Shown: piece after piece, positions 1 to 9,180 of the stretch
Layout of the letters: each line of letters begins with the position of its first letter
Position numbering within the stretch: position 1 is the first letter of the stretch
NCBI RefSeq assembly: GCF_905404315.1
Contig: NC_066277.1
Coordinates: forward strand, 14,531,501 to 14,595,500
Source of the DNA: Leptidea sinapis
Taxonomy: Eukaryota; Arthropoda; Insecta; Lepidoptera; Pieridae
Reading direction: 5' to 3'
DNA length: 64,000 bases
Made by a program: the position numbers and the translations under genes
The notes under the pieces: generated by a model
What the model was told of the DNA's origin: nothing
Databases searched by the model: none
Seen by the model: the letters and a program-made list of their open reading frames with translations, nothing else

Positions 1-112
1 TATGTCTCAAGGTGAAGAGCGCAATTGCAGTGCCGGCATTGCATTGGAATGGGCAGGGCGTATCAAATACCATCAGCTTGTCTCGTCCCTTATTGTCACA
101 AAAAAAAGCATT
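1..112 (+). repeat. R-A element 3' end, cut by the window edge
   Basis: This is the 3' part of an abundant element of about 300 bp with at least twelve copies here. It ends in CTCGTC, TCGTCCCTTATT and a run of A, so it is a poly-A-tailed retroelement: a SINE or the tail of a LINE. It lies in transporter intron or 3' sequence. Confidence 0.7.
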
Positions 113-267
113 TACATTGGGTAAATTTAGATCTTGATTTTATATGTTGAAAGAATACAATATGTTTAACAGAACGACGGGCGGATCGTTTCCTATACGA
201 CCTCATAAAGCACCATTAATACGTAAATGAAAGCAAGTGAACATGAATGCAACATATATTTGCTCAC

Positions 268-382
268 CTTTCTACCAACCCTATCAACACTACCACAGGC
301 TACTGCCGCTCCAAGCACCAGAGCTGTGCCACACAGCATTGAACCAGCTTCTGACGACTCGAACAAATCCCGGGGCAGCGTT
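268..382 (-). CDS. Transporter exon 7 (TM8 and following loop)
   Basis: The exon is 115 bases long, acceptor AATCTTTCAG, donor AAG/GTGAGC, ending in phase 0. It encodes LPRDLFESSEAGSM, a hydrophobic helix (LCGTALVLGAAVA) and SVDRVGRK. D-R-x-G-R-K/R after TM8 is the second conserved charged loop of sugar porters and is intact here. The gene must continue beyond base 1. Confidence 0.9.
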
Positions 383-3300
383 CTGAAAGATTACAACGTT
401 ACGTAGGTTTTACACTTATTTAAGAGCTATCATCATCATCATCATCAGCCGGAAGACATCTACTGCTGGACAAAGGCCTCCCCCAAAGATTTCCACGACG
501 ATCGTTCCTGCGCTGCCCTCATCCAACGTATTCCGGCGATCTTGACCAGATAGTCGATCCATCTTGTGGGGGGCCTACGAACACTGCGTCTTCCGTTACG
601 CGGTCGCTATTCGAGGACTTTATTGCTATATGTCCGTCTTTTTTGGTCTATTTTGGTCATTATTTTAAGCCTGAAGTTTTAAGTCGACCACGCTGTTCCA
701 ATGAAAATTGTCAATTTCACGTACAACATTTGAAAATAGATTCAAATTAAATAATTTTAAATCAAATAAGACCAGAGAAGATGTAGAATAGAATTTTACC
801 GAGAAGGCCTGAATTCTAAGTTGCCTTTAATAGATCCACGCGCAAATTACCAGTGGGAGTCTCCTTTGCACAGGATGAAGGCAAGATTATGGGTACCATA
901 ACGGCGCTTATTTCTGCCGTGAAGCAGTAATGTGTAGACATGACTGTGTCTCGGCCTGAAGGGCGCCGTAGCTATTGAAATTACTGGGCAAATGAGACTA
1001 AACATCTTTTGAATCGTATTAATAACCATCAGCTGAACGTCCTGCTCGTCTCGTCACTTATTTTCATAAAAAAAAATAAGTATAATAATGCACGCGTTAA
1101 TTACACACCGTTTCAATGGAGTATGAGGGTATTTAAAAAGAAAAATATAATACCCGTTGTAAATAGTGAAGTTGTACGCTGTTACGTTCAGCTTTGGTAT
1201 CCGGTGTGTAGAGTGTCGTAGCACGGCGGCCGCGAAGCTATTGACAGCGCCCGCTCCGCTCCCCGCTGCTACGGCGATCAGCACGAGGCAAGAGATGAGC
1301 GCACGACGGGCGTTACTACCGCGGACTGAGGGACGAAAGAATCTATAGAGCATATCAATTTATACGTCTAGATAGACCCTCTTGCAACTAGACTTTTATT
1401 ATGACTATAGTGTGCGTGACACATTCGCAATTTGTCACTTTGTGTTAATGCATGGCTCAAAATAGAGGGTAACTGTCAACCTCAATTTTTGAAGTTATAC
1501 TTCTTTAGGTGCGTTATGAAAAAATGATGAGAGTGAAATATTAAGATGCGCGCGCAGCACTGTAAGACAAAAGTAACAGGTGAAGTTAGTTTCTAAAATT
1601 TTTTGACGTTTGCGACTTTCGTTTCTTTTGGTTTCCTCGTCCATTATTAGGATAGTCAGAGGGTTCCAAGCCCGAACCGCTGTATTCGTTATTTAATAAT
1701 TAATTGTCAAAGCCATCGTTTGCAAGATTTTTACAATATTGTACTTTCTACATCGCACGAGGAATAAATTATTTTAAGGATTTTTGCTTTGTTAGGCCAA
1801 AGAAGTATAACTTCTTGCGTGCATACATAAGTACGTACTATTTTTTCTACGTTTCCACAGCTGTCACAGTTAATCTCGACGGATCGATGTTAAGCTAATT
1901 ATAATCCGTGCCACTGACTTTGAAACCACATAAAAACTCCCGTAACCCCGAAAATGTACACATTCTATGGATCTTTCTTCGGTTTACACAAATCTCAGTT
2001 TAAATACTCGCCACATAATTTGGCACACTAACACACAATTTGGTGCAGCATAATAAAGTTATTGTGTTTTTTTTTTCTGTATGTGATTAAAAGGACAAAC
2101 GAGCCACTATATCGAAACGTGGCCTTTTGGTTGAAGTTTTGAAAGCTTTGAAGGGTTGAAAGAACTTTGAATTTACTGAAGATGTATCAATCTGGAATCA
2201 CGATGCCAAGAGTTACATTCTATAGTTTTATTTGAGTAGACCAATGACATTCTATACACATTGGAGTATACTGTAGACAGAAAGATGAATGTACGCATTT
2301 GGTTAATTTTTTTTCGAAAGAAGGAAAATACATTTACTTATTGAAGACCCCGAAACGGGGCCCATATGTCGGGCTCGCGTGTAAACACCCCTTACCGACT
2401 AAAAACCTCTTCTGTGCTGATAGCCCTAAAGGCTTTTACAGCGCAGCCAGGCGGGGGCCTTGGAGGCCAAATCCGTACCTTTATCTTTGGTATTGGGTTA
2501 TGGGATGTAACGGTTTGGGTAATGGCGGTAGTGAAAAGTTTTTTGGCAGCTGTCATAATTTTTTTAATTCTGAGTTATAAACTAGAGTTGGCCCCAACTG
2601 TCAAATCGTTCGATAACTTACTTACGTGCAACATTTGTCGAATTTGTTTGCAAACTGAATTTTCAAACTAAACATCATCTCGACTAATATAAGAACAGAG
2701 GTCAGTTCAAATTTCTTTCTATCCCAGAGAGGTTTGAAAATTTGAATGAAATAATAATATGTAAATCGTTGTTAATATTTATCAACTAGTAAGTCTATTT
2801 TTATGTGCGGTTTTTGAACGCATCATGGAGGGCTTACGATATTTGTGTATAAAAAAACTGTGTCTACTTATGTGTACTTCTTTGGCGTAATAAAGCAAAA
2901 ATCCTTAAAATTATTTATTCTTCCAAGTAAGGAAGGAAGGAATTCCTCTCTACTTTTGTAGAAAGAACAATATTGTAAAACTTTGCAAAGATGCCTTTGA
3001 TAATTAATTATTAATTAACGAATACGGCTGTGTGGGCTAAACCCTTTGCCTGTCCTAATAATGGACGAAGAAATTTGAAATTTTTAGGAACCAACTTCAC
3101 CCTATTACTTTTGTGTTACTTAAAATTTCACTCTCATAATTTTTTCATAACGCGCCTAAAGAAGTATTACCTTGATAAATACGAGTATATTTATATTCTA
3201 TTCCAATCTTATCTTATTTTGTATTAAATTCGTTACAGAAATCAGGTCAATGAACTTCTCCGAACACTCCCCGTGATAAATGCAGAAATAATCTATATAT

Positions 3301-6300
3301 ATAAAAATGAATTGCTGTTCGTTAGTCTCGCTAAAACTCGAGAACGGCTGGACCGATTTGGCTAATTTTGGTCTTGAATTATTTGTGGAAGTCCAGGGAA
3401 GGTTTAAAAGTTGAATAAGTATGAAAGTGTTCGGAATTAAATAAAAACAACAAATTTGTTTTTCCTTTGATGTGTCCATACATAATTTCTATGAGAGAAT
3501 TTATTGACGCATGGTTTGACAGTTCTGCTGTGAAACAATTTCATTACAACAACAGGGAGCATATTTAACGAAATAATTCTTGATGTTATGATATATTATT
3601 GACAAATTCATAAAAAAAAACCATTATTTTATTTATTTTATACAGAACAACGTCTGTCGGGTCAACTAAAACAATAAAATTACGTCTCCATGTCTTTCTT
3701 CATTGTTCCATATCTATAGGTTGTACGCAGAAGAAAGTTCCATAGTATTTCACCCTTATTAACTTGTTCACCCTTACCCGGTTACTCACCCTTATTTATT
3801 TAGGATTCAAGTTTCAAAAACTTTTTAAATATTGAATGAAAGCTTGTTTTTAAACGTTTTCATTTAGTTTAACCTTCCTGTATTATTTTCTCCGCAGATC
3901 ATTTACTTTAATGTCATGTTGTGTATTTTCTTCTGAGAAGTCAAATTTGAGTGCGGCTGTCACTTCCTTCCATTACAACATAGTAGCTTAAAGACGGTAC
4001 TTATAGAAGGTACTGCAAGATAGAAAAGGAAATCAAATCTATTGTTACTGTAACCTATTTTTTATTAACAAGTCGTAAGCAGTCAGCCACGTTAGGAATT
4101 ATCTCCTCAGTATTTTGAATATTAAACCACTAGCTAACGCACACATTTAAAGTCAAAGTCAAATATACTTTATTCAATTCGGCTTCAACTTAAAGTAAGC
4201 GCTTTTGAAACGTCACTTTAAAGATTTCTTTTAAATTACTGGATCTACCATATTATGGTCAAAAAAAGTAAAGAAACTCAACAGCCACTCTTTTCAATCA
4301 ATACAGTATTTAATTTAGATAGCAAATAAGTTGTATACTTCGACTTAAAAGCCATAAACGTTGGTGTCCCGCAAGGTTGCATGGTATCCCCTACATTGTT
4401 CCTTCTACATATGAATGATATGCTGCATGCTATGCTTCTAAGTGACACCCATTGACATTAAATATATATTAATATAGATGATAGAATAAAATAAACAGAA
4501 CAAAATCTTACTCACACAACTCTCTACATGTAGTCTGCTCACGCTTTTCACTGCGCTTCTCAGAGTTCGACTCCAGGCCACTGTTTCTCTTCAGCATCGG
4601 CTGGAAGGTATCCGACTCATCTCTGCCGAGGTCATGTCTGCTGTAACTTCCCGAGGTTCTGATCCTGACTTCCTGCTGTTCTATCACATCTGTCAAATCC
4701 TCTGTGAAGTCCGATCCGTTGAACCAACACATAACCTTCGCCGCTTTCTGAAATTATTACATACAAACATTGACCTACATAAGACAACTGGATTCAAAAA
4801 CAAGCTCAAAAATTGTCTGAAGCAAAACTCTGCGTACGCGTCTATAAAGCAGAGTTTTCATTCAGTTGTGTCGATCGCGCTTTGAATACAACGCCACGCA
4901 ATGAAGAAAAATAAAACATATGGCATATCAAATCTTAAAAAGGTGTCGTACTGCAATATCCCTTTAAATTAACAAAATTGTGTAACTTGACGTTTTTAAA
5001 CAATTGCATATGAATTGCTAAAACTAAACACATCGCTGACGAAATGATTGATTATGGAGCAAAATATGCGAAAGAAACGAAAGAGCAAGACGTCTCTTTC
5101 ACACATTTTGCTCCAAAATCAATGATCCTCTCATTAGATGAATGAGCGTATACAGCAATTAGACTTTGAACATTACTGCCACAAAATAAGGTGTTAATTT
5201 GAATAAATGTTTTAATGTTATCATACGTCATAAAATATCAATCATAAAAGTAAAATATTGTAAGAAATGTCCGTGATTTAGTTTTGTTATTGAAATAAAC
5301 GAGCGTACGGGTCATCGTGTGTTAAGAGATCCCCGCAGCCCACATTCTCCTACAACACCAGAGAAATAAATCACAGGAGCGCTGCGGGGTTTTTAGAAAG
5401 GTGTTCGCGTATTTTATGAAGGTACCCATGTCATGTCATTCTGGAATCACAAGACCATTAGGTAGTTCATTCCACAGCTGGGATATGGTGTGAAAACTAT
5501 TGAACCCATCGGAATAATACTTATACCATAAGATTACCATATTATATTATGTTAGTGACTACTTATCCGGACTCTACATTTTTTTTTACTTGGAAATATC
5601 TTAGACAATTTATACGTCTAGATAGAGCCTTTTGCTGCTAGAGAAACGATGAAAACAGGCCAGGTTTATTACTTTAGAGTGCATGATATGCTACGTCTTG
5701 CACTCGCGATTTGCATTGCATTGCTCAAAATAGAGGTTAACTGTCAGCATTTTATGGAAAAGGACAATAAAAGAGCGAACAGGTCATCTACTGTTAAGTG
5801 GTCACCACCGTCCACATACTCTTGCAACACTAGAGGAATCACAGGAGCGTTGCTAGCCTTTAAGGAAATAAATGTAAGTTTGTCACGGTATATCTAGATG
5901 CTTAGAGCTAAGGGAAACATATTCTCAAAAAATACCTGAATTTTTCCCGTATTAATGAGAAAGGACGGAGTCTCTGGTAACCATAGCAACGATATCAACA
6001 ACAAAACTGGTGGTACCGCCATCACTAGTGATAACGCGTGTGCTGATAACAGCCCCCCTCCAGTGTAGGCAAAAAGGATACCGCAACTGAAAAAAAAATG
6101 GGTTTTACAGAATAGAAAACAGAATATGAATTATTTGGGAATGTCTCACTGTTTTTCCTGTTAAAAGAAGTTACAAATTGCCTCATAATATTTAGTTAAG
6201 TTTATTTAATTCCACCTTCGCACGACACGCCATAAATTAGGATATCATCCACACCATCTGGATGTGTGGTAGTCCTCCACAGTGCGGTTTTCAAGGAGCT

Positions 6301-8996
6301 TTCTTCTACGTACTACAAAGCTGTGGAATGAGCTTCCTTGTGCGGTGTTTGCTTGTCGATATGACATGGGTATCTTCAAAAATGCACGTACACCTTCCTG
6401 CGGCAACGCTCCTGTGATTCCTCCGGTGTTGCAAGAGAATGTGGGCGGCGGTGATCACTTAACACCAGGTAACCCATACGCTCGTTTGTCTTTTTCCATA
6501 AAAAAAAAATAATAAATTTGTTTACTTTATGCTTTTTTATTACGTCAACTATTAGACGCTCGTGTGCGTGGCATCTTGACACTCAATGGCATCTTTCAAA
6601 TTTTGTAACATACGCTTCGTGTAATTTTACATTGAAATTAATAACCCTTGACCCTCCCCCTTGAGGGGGGGGGGGATTCTCAGACCTACGAAATATATCG
6701 TACTACAATAATTAATGTATTCGATTGCCATCTTGCAATTCGATAGCGGATTTGTGGATGGAACAGAATAATATAAAAATTGCGATACAAAAATAGTTGA
6801 GGATCGTAGAAGGGCGAATTTAAAGTTGTATGTATCGATTCTCAGACCTACCCGATGTACACACAAATTTTCAAACAAATCGGTCTAGCCGTTTCAGAGA
6901 AGTTTGGTAACAAACACCACGCCACGAGAATTTTATATATTAGATGTAGATGTAAATCGTCGGTCACAAATTAAATTGAAAAATGTGTCGCCACAGCACC
7001 GGCGAAGGGGTTCACAAATGTGTCAATCACGGGGTCGCCTGTGACAATCACGGGAGATGAGGTATAAGATCCTAAAAATTAGTGTGACGTAAATTATGGA
7101 TGGCCCTATATCTGATGTCCAGTAAATACGAGAGGAATCACAGGAGCGTTAGTTCACCTGCAAGCTAGAGCTGGTAAGGCAGCTAGTCCTCTAGTCCTCG
7201 GCGCTATCTCAGCGCAGTACAGAGGTGCCAGAGCCAGTGCACCAGCTCCACCAGCTCCTGCAGCCACCCTCGCTGCCCAAATACCTCGCCCTCCACACCA
7301 TGCCGCTAGACACCAACTTATCTGAAAATGGCGATTTAATTATTTAAGTGAACCTTCTCTGCACGCCTGAGGGTAATTTTTTATGACATTAAAGGACGAG
7401 ACGAGCAGGACGTTCAGCTGATAGTAATTTATCAATTAGAGACGCCCATACAATGCATCCTGCTCAGGATTCTTGAAGCTTGAAAAACCCAAGAATTCTT
7501 TAGACATAAGATGTTAAGTCTCATCTCTCACGATGCCCTTCAGACCGGAACACAATAATGCTTACACAATACTGCTTCACGGCAGAATCAGGGGCCATTG
7601 TGGTACTCATAATCTAGCCGGCATCCTGTGCAAAGGCGTTTACTGGTGTATGTTAGGTTGTATTAAAATTTATTATAAAATCACTTTTGGTCTCATTTCC
7701 TGGACTGCATCATGACACAACTGGCTATTTCAACCAGACGACTGTGACATGTTTCAGGAAAGAAATCAACTTACAATAAAAATCAGTCCGATACAAAACG
7801 CGCCTGTCTTTCTTCCCCTGACGTCTGCAAGTACAGCGAACATTGGTGCAGCTGGTAATGCCACCAGACACGGCAGAGCTGCCAACCATGCTCCACCAGT
7901 TAGAGCCTCATTACCAAGAACACCAGACACCCATCCTGTACTGCATCCGTGTGTGAAACATGACAGATTATCTGGAAGACGATAGAAACAGATATTTTCG
8001 CGTGATATGATACAGTAACAAGGAGTTCTTAACCTTATATAAGAACTCCTTATTAGGTTATTAATAGAGAGAGTAAAATCCTACAATAAAAATTTGTAAG
8101 TGAAGAGCCTGATTCCCAGTCTGTGGTATCATTAAGAAAATCGTTTATGATACAGAAACCTTTCCCAAACAAACGTTTTTTTTGATTATTCATATAAATT
8201 TCGTAACACATTTGTTTTGTACATTTTCTGGGGTCATATTGTAAAAGCATATACACTCCCAATAAAAGACTTACTAACTCGACTTAACCGAGTAGTAGAC
8301 ATAACAAGCTTACGTTTGTTCCTTGTGTTAACATTATTATTGTTACATTTTCTAGCAAATTCCTTAATGTACTTATGAATATATTATGGAGCAAGCAAAA
8401 ATAATCGCAAGTTTTCTAGGGATCGTTACGGATCGTTATATCTTCTATATTAATTATCATAATATAATTAGTATAATCTTCTATAAATATATAAGAAAAT
8501 GGTCATTGTTTTAGGCTCTTTCACGCCTAAACCACTGATCGTATCGATCGAGACATGATGGTTTATGGCTACATATTTTTTTATTGTATTTGGAATAAGA
8601 TGATTACAATTTAATTCATTTCCTTCTAAAATTCGCCCTGCGAAGCGGGCGTGAACGGCTAGTCTGTATATATATAATGAAAATTGTCTTTGATTGAGGC
8701 TCTTTCACGCCAAAACCACTGATCGAATCGACATTAAACTACCATCATTCGATGCGAAATTTCTCCTAGATGGTTTTATTATTATTTTTCGAATTCCAAC
8801 GTTATTTCATTAATTTATTTCCTTTTAAAATTCGACCAGCATAGCGGGCGGGAATGGCTAGTTACCAATCTACTCGTATAACAATATTATGAAAAGAAAA
8901 TTATACAAATTAATGCTTTACTTACAGACTAAGGCAGCTGTAATACCACGTAGAGTTCCTCGCCAACACTTCGAAGACTTTCTTTCAATACGGTTT
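268..8996 (-). CDS. Sugar transporter of the major facilitator superfamily (SLC2/Tret1-like), seven exons, both ends missing
   Basis: Exons, in transcript order: 8996-8926, 7971-7775, 7321-7158, 6086-5936, 4747-4516, 1325-1178, 382-268. Every internal junction has AG/GT ends and matching phases (1, 0, 2, 0, 1, 2), and the joined frame has no stop over about 359 residues. Sugar-porter landmarks appear in order: a GW pair after TM1, a GRK loop after TM2, PLYCAEIAP near TM4, WLPETPSFL after TM6, a charged cytoplasmic loop, a TM7 segment and a DRVGRK loop after TM8. The family moves hexoses or trehalose across the plasma membrane by facilitated diffusion; which sugar, if any, cannot be read here. 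The start codon must lie right of 8996, because exon 1 begins with one leftover base, and TM9-12 lie beyond base 1. Introns of 454-3190 bp are full of transposon debris. The TM7 motif is unusual (see findings). The family is certain; function is not. Confidence 0.93.
430..638 (-). mobile_element. RTE-type LINE 3' end, in transporter intron 6
   Basis: Read on the minus strand this encodes the C-terminal tail of an RTE reverse transcriptase: a G-R-P-x-x-R-W block, a D-x-x-x-W block and a final QQ-x-x-SSG before the stop. A (CAT)n run marks the 3' end. It is 5' truncated and mutated. Confidence 0.75.
850..1077 (+). repeat. R-A element, internally deleted
   Basis: It starts with the usual 5' block (CAGTGGGAGTCTCCTTTGC) and ends with the poly-A tail, but the central block between the TTAACATCTT-like segment and the CATCAGCTGAACG segment is missing. 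Confidence 0.75.
1178..1325 (-). CDS. Transporter exon 6 (TM7)
   Basis: The acceptor lies in a pyrimidine-rich tract (TTCTTTCGTCCCTCAG) and its two leading bases complete the split codon from exon 5. It encodes RRALISCLVLIAVAAGSGAG, then AVNSFAAAVLRHST. This aligns with TM7, where family members have Q-Q-x-S-G-x-N-A; here the residues are A-A-G-S-G-A-G-A. I chose the donor GTACAA at 1171-1177 because only it gives the phase that exon 7 needs. An in-phase-0 GTAACA lies 8 bases upstream, so the 3' end is less sure than the rest. Confidence 0.82.
1358..1480. repeat. MITE-like element, TTTATACGTCTAGA family
   Basis: Shares TTATACGTCTAGATAGA and GCTCAAAATAGAGG with copies at 5607-5737 and 42184-42366. 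The 42 kb copy ends in the reverse complement TCTAGACGTATAAA, so the family has inverted termini. Confidence 0.6.
1491..1815 (-). repeat. MITE-like element, GAAGTATAACTTC family
   Basis: About 325 bp with inverted ends: GAAGTTATACTTCTTT at the left, AAAGAAGTATAACTTC at the right. Related copies at 2875-3172 (opposite orientation) and 29422-29671 share internal blocks such as AGTGAAATATTAAGATGCGC. Confidence 0.7.
1900..2340. other. No gene seen; short repeat trace
   Basis: AT-rich intron sequence. Around 2240-2310 it resembles the termini of the duplicated element at 17.25-17.7 kb (AATGACATTCTATACACAT). Nothing coding is apparent. Confidence 0.5.
2340..2600. repeat. GC-rich unclassified segment in transporter intron 5
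   Basis: Higher GC than its flanks, with CCGAAACGGGGCC and CAGGCGGGGGCCTTGG blocks. Open frames exist on both strands but none has a recognisable motif or splice sites matching the transporter. It looks like a piece of a retroelement, but I cannot name the family. Confidence 0.35.
2875..3172 (+). repeat. MITE-like element, GAAGTATAACTTC family
   Basis: Second copy of the family, inverted relative to the copy at 1491-1815. Shared blocks include TACTTCTTTGGCG, AATTTTTAGGAACCAA and TTTCACTCTCATAA. Confidence 0.65.
3288..3672 (+). repeat. Composite of two dispersed repeats (R-K joined to R-C)
   Basis: Bases 3288-3474 match a common lepidopteran repeat recognised by GAATTGCTGTTCGTTAGTCT and GAACGGCTGGACCGATTTGG. 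Bases 3475-3672 match R-C (TTGACAGTTCTGCTGTGAAA; ending AACGTCTGTCGGGTC). The join is at a shared GTCCATAC-like string. No inverted repeats; a Helitron-like origin is possible but not shown. Confidence 0.55.
4147..4330 (-). repeat. LINE-type 3' tail ending in (TTTGAC)n-like repeat
   Basis: Shares TTTATTCAATT-CGGCTTCAA and the AAAGTCAAAGTCAAAT end with the tail at 26165-26272 on the other strand. The short simple repeat at the end is typical of some LINE tails. Confidence 0.5.
4358..4445 (+). mobile_element. LINE reverse transcriptase fragment
   Basis: The plus strand encodes VGVPQGCMVSPTLFLLH and then MNDMLHA. This is the Q-G-x-x-x-S-P-x-L-F motif of reverse transcriptase, followed by the I/M-N-D element seen in Jockey/CR1-type LINEs. 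Only about 30 codons remain. Confidence 0.7.
4516..4747 (-). CDS. Transporter exon 5 (central cytoplasmic loop)
   Basis: The exon is 232 bases long, acceptor AATTTCAG, donor GTGAGTAAG, ending in phase 1. It starts KAAKVMCWFNGSDF, matching the A-x-x-x-L-x-W-x-x-G element after TM6 in sugar porters. It continues as a polar loop rich in E, S, R and D (DLGRDESDTFQPMLKRNSG) with many serines that could be phosphorylated. On its own it looks like an orphan ORF; the phase match to exon 4 places it. Confidence 0.9.
4776..5235. repeat. Dispersed repeat R-I, in transporter intron 4
   Basis: Matches 38262-38480 (shared CAGAGTTTTC, CGCGCTTT and ATACAACGCCACGCAATGA blocks) and, in its right part, 63110-63240 (TTTGAACATTA and AATAAGGTG blocks). 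It starts 29 bases from the acceptor of transporter exon 5. Confidence 0.55.
5299..5496 (-). mobile_element. CR1/Jockey-like LINE 3' fragment
   Basis: Minus-strand copy of the most frequent LINE tail here. Landmarks are the CACATTCTCCTACAACACCAG block and the AGTTCATTCCACAGCTG block, which encodes the W-N-E-L-P element of the protein C-terminus. Strongly decayed. Confidence 0.65.
5607..5737. repeat. MITE-like element, TTTATACGTCTAGA family
   Basis: Copy of the element at 1358-1480. Shares TTTATACGTCTAGATAGAGC and TTGCTCAAAATAGAGG. It lies between two LINE fragments in transporter intron 4. Confidence 0.6.
5751..5866 (-). mobile_element. CR1/Jockey-like LINE 3' fragment close to transporter exon 4
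   Basis: Has TTTTATGGAAAAGGACA and the CAACACTAGAGGAATCACAG block of the LINE tail. It ends about 70 bases from the donor of exon 4. Confidence 0.7.
5936..6086 (-). CDS. Transporter exon 4 (TM5 and TM6)
   Basis: The exon is 151 bases long, acceptor TTTTTCAG, donor CAG/GTATTT. Its first base completes the codon left open by exon 3. It encodes GILFAYTGGGLLS, then a hydrophobic helix ending in WLPETPSFLINTGK. The PET/SP-x-x-L motif with a following G-K/R is the standard end of TM6 in sugar porters. It ends in phase 0, matching exon 5. Confidence 0.93.
6209..6509 (+). mobile_element. CR1/Jockey-like LINE 3' end with poly-A
   Basis: Plus strand reads through the protein C-terminus: a YHPHHLDVW-like block, LWNELPCAVF, RYDMG and SSGVAR-like remnants with frameshifts. 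It then runs to TTTTTCCATAAAAAAAAA. 5' truncated; sits in transporter intron 3. Confidence 0.8.
6618..6952 (+). repeat. Dispersed repeat R-B copy
   Basis: Ends in ACGAGAATTTTATATATTAG, the shared right end of R-B. Internal blocks GATTGCCATCTTGCAA and CGATTCTCAGACCTACCC match the copy at 58021-58510. A run of 12 G lies at 6665-6676. Confidence 0.65.
7130..7151 (-). mobile_element. Very short CR1 LINE remnant beside a splice donor
   Basis: GAGGAATCACAGGAGCGTT is identical to a conserved stretch of the LINE tail found in ten or more copies here. It ends next to position +7 of the intron after transporter exon 3. Confidence 0.5.
7158..7321 (-). CDS. Transporter exon 3 (TM3 and TM4)
   Basis: The exon is 164 bases long, acceptor CATTTTCAG, donor CAG/GTGAAC, ending in phase 2. 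It encodes ISWCLAAW, a glycine and alanine-rich helix (VAAGAGGAGALALA) and PLYCAEIAPRTRG. The family signature near TM4 is P-x-Y-x-A-E-I-x-P with a following R-G. Here the gap between the proline and R-G is two residues, where three is usual. The exon is far more GC-rich than its surroundings. Confidence 0.93.
7391..7648 (-). repeat. R-A element filling transporter intron 2
   Basis: Minus-strand copy from AAGGACGAGACGAGCAGGAC to the GTGCAAAGGCG block. Intron 2 is only 453 bases long and this element makes up more than half of it. Confidence 0.8.
7775..7971 (-). CDS. Transporter exon 2 (TM1 and TM2)
   Basis: The exon is 197 bases long, acceptor CTTCCAG, donor GTAAGTTG, ending in phase 0. It shows GWVSGVL at the end of TM1, then a hydrophobic stretch (WLAALPCLVALPAAPMF), then LADVRGRK. 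Sugar porters have a D-R-x-G-R-R/K loop here; this protein reads D-V-R-G-R-K, so the first arginine is displaced by one position. The frame is open and joins exon 3 without a split codon. Confidence 0.92.
8100..8345 (-). mobile_element. LINE ORF C-terminal fragment (second LINE type)
   Basis: The minus strand encodes R-N-K-x-K-L-V-M-x-T-T-R-L-S-R, then a loose block, then INDFLNDTTDWES. This matches the usual C-terminus of Jockey/R1-like LINE proteins, where a short basic domain ends in (I/V)-x-D-(F/Y)-L-N-D. A second copy at 47790-48200 is interrupted by a Penelope-like insertion. Confidence 0.6.
8490..8862 (-). repeat. Two tandem copies of dispersed repeat R-D
   Basis: Two head-to-tail copies (about 8490-8663 and 8664-8862), each ending in GCGGGCG-GAA-GGCTAGT on the plus strand. 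Shared inner block: GGCTCTTTCACGCC and CCACTGATCG. A third copy is at 55808-56005 on the other strand. Confidence 0.65.
8926..8996 (-). CDS. Transporter exon 1 of those visible (N-terminal tail and start of TM1)
   Basis: This 71-base exon runs from an acceptor ending TTGCAG to the donor GTAAGTAAAG. It opens with one base of a split codon, so at least one earlier exon exists. It encodes a basic stretch (NRIERKSSKCWRG) and then TLRGITAALV, which reads straight into exon 2. That is where sugar porters place the cytoplasmic N-terminus and the start of TM1. A repeat with a tRNA-like core begins about 20 bases upstream. Confidence 0.85.
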
Positions 8997-9009
8997 CTGC
9001 AACAAAGTT

Positions 9010-9180
9010 TACAGTATTACACAAATTAAATTTGAAAACAAAATTTATCAACGATGTGGGACTCGAACCCGCAACCACTCGCCTCTCATCGGCTCGAGAG
9101 GTCGCGGGCTTCCGGGGTCTGAGTCGTTTGAGAATCCTAGAAGTGAGGGTTAACACTTTAAAAAATAACAAATTGTTTAC
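9010..9180 (-). repeat. tRNA-type SINE, partial fold-back form
   Basis: The plus strand shows CACAAATTAAATTTG, then GTGGGACTCGAACCC (the reverse complement of a B box), then CCTAGAAGTGAGGGTTAAC. The same pieces occur at 57.2 kb and 24.4 kb. Confidence 0.65.

Noticed and set aside
1054..1353. Secreted protein with N-terminal signal peptide on the minus strand
   Set aside because: The hydrophobic stretch is TM7 of the transporter; splice phases place it as an internal exon, so the ATG at 1353 is not a start.
4508..4732. Small stand-alone gene on the minus strand
   Set aside because: The frame is part of transporter exon 5, bounded by good acceptor and donor sites.
8929..9171. 80-codon minus-strand gene
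   Set aside because: It mixes transporter exon 1 in a wrong frame with SINE sequence.
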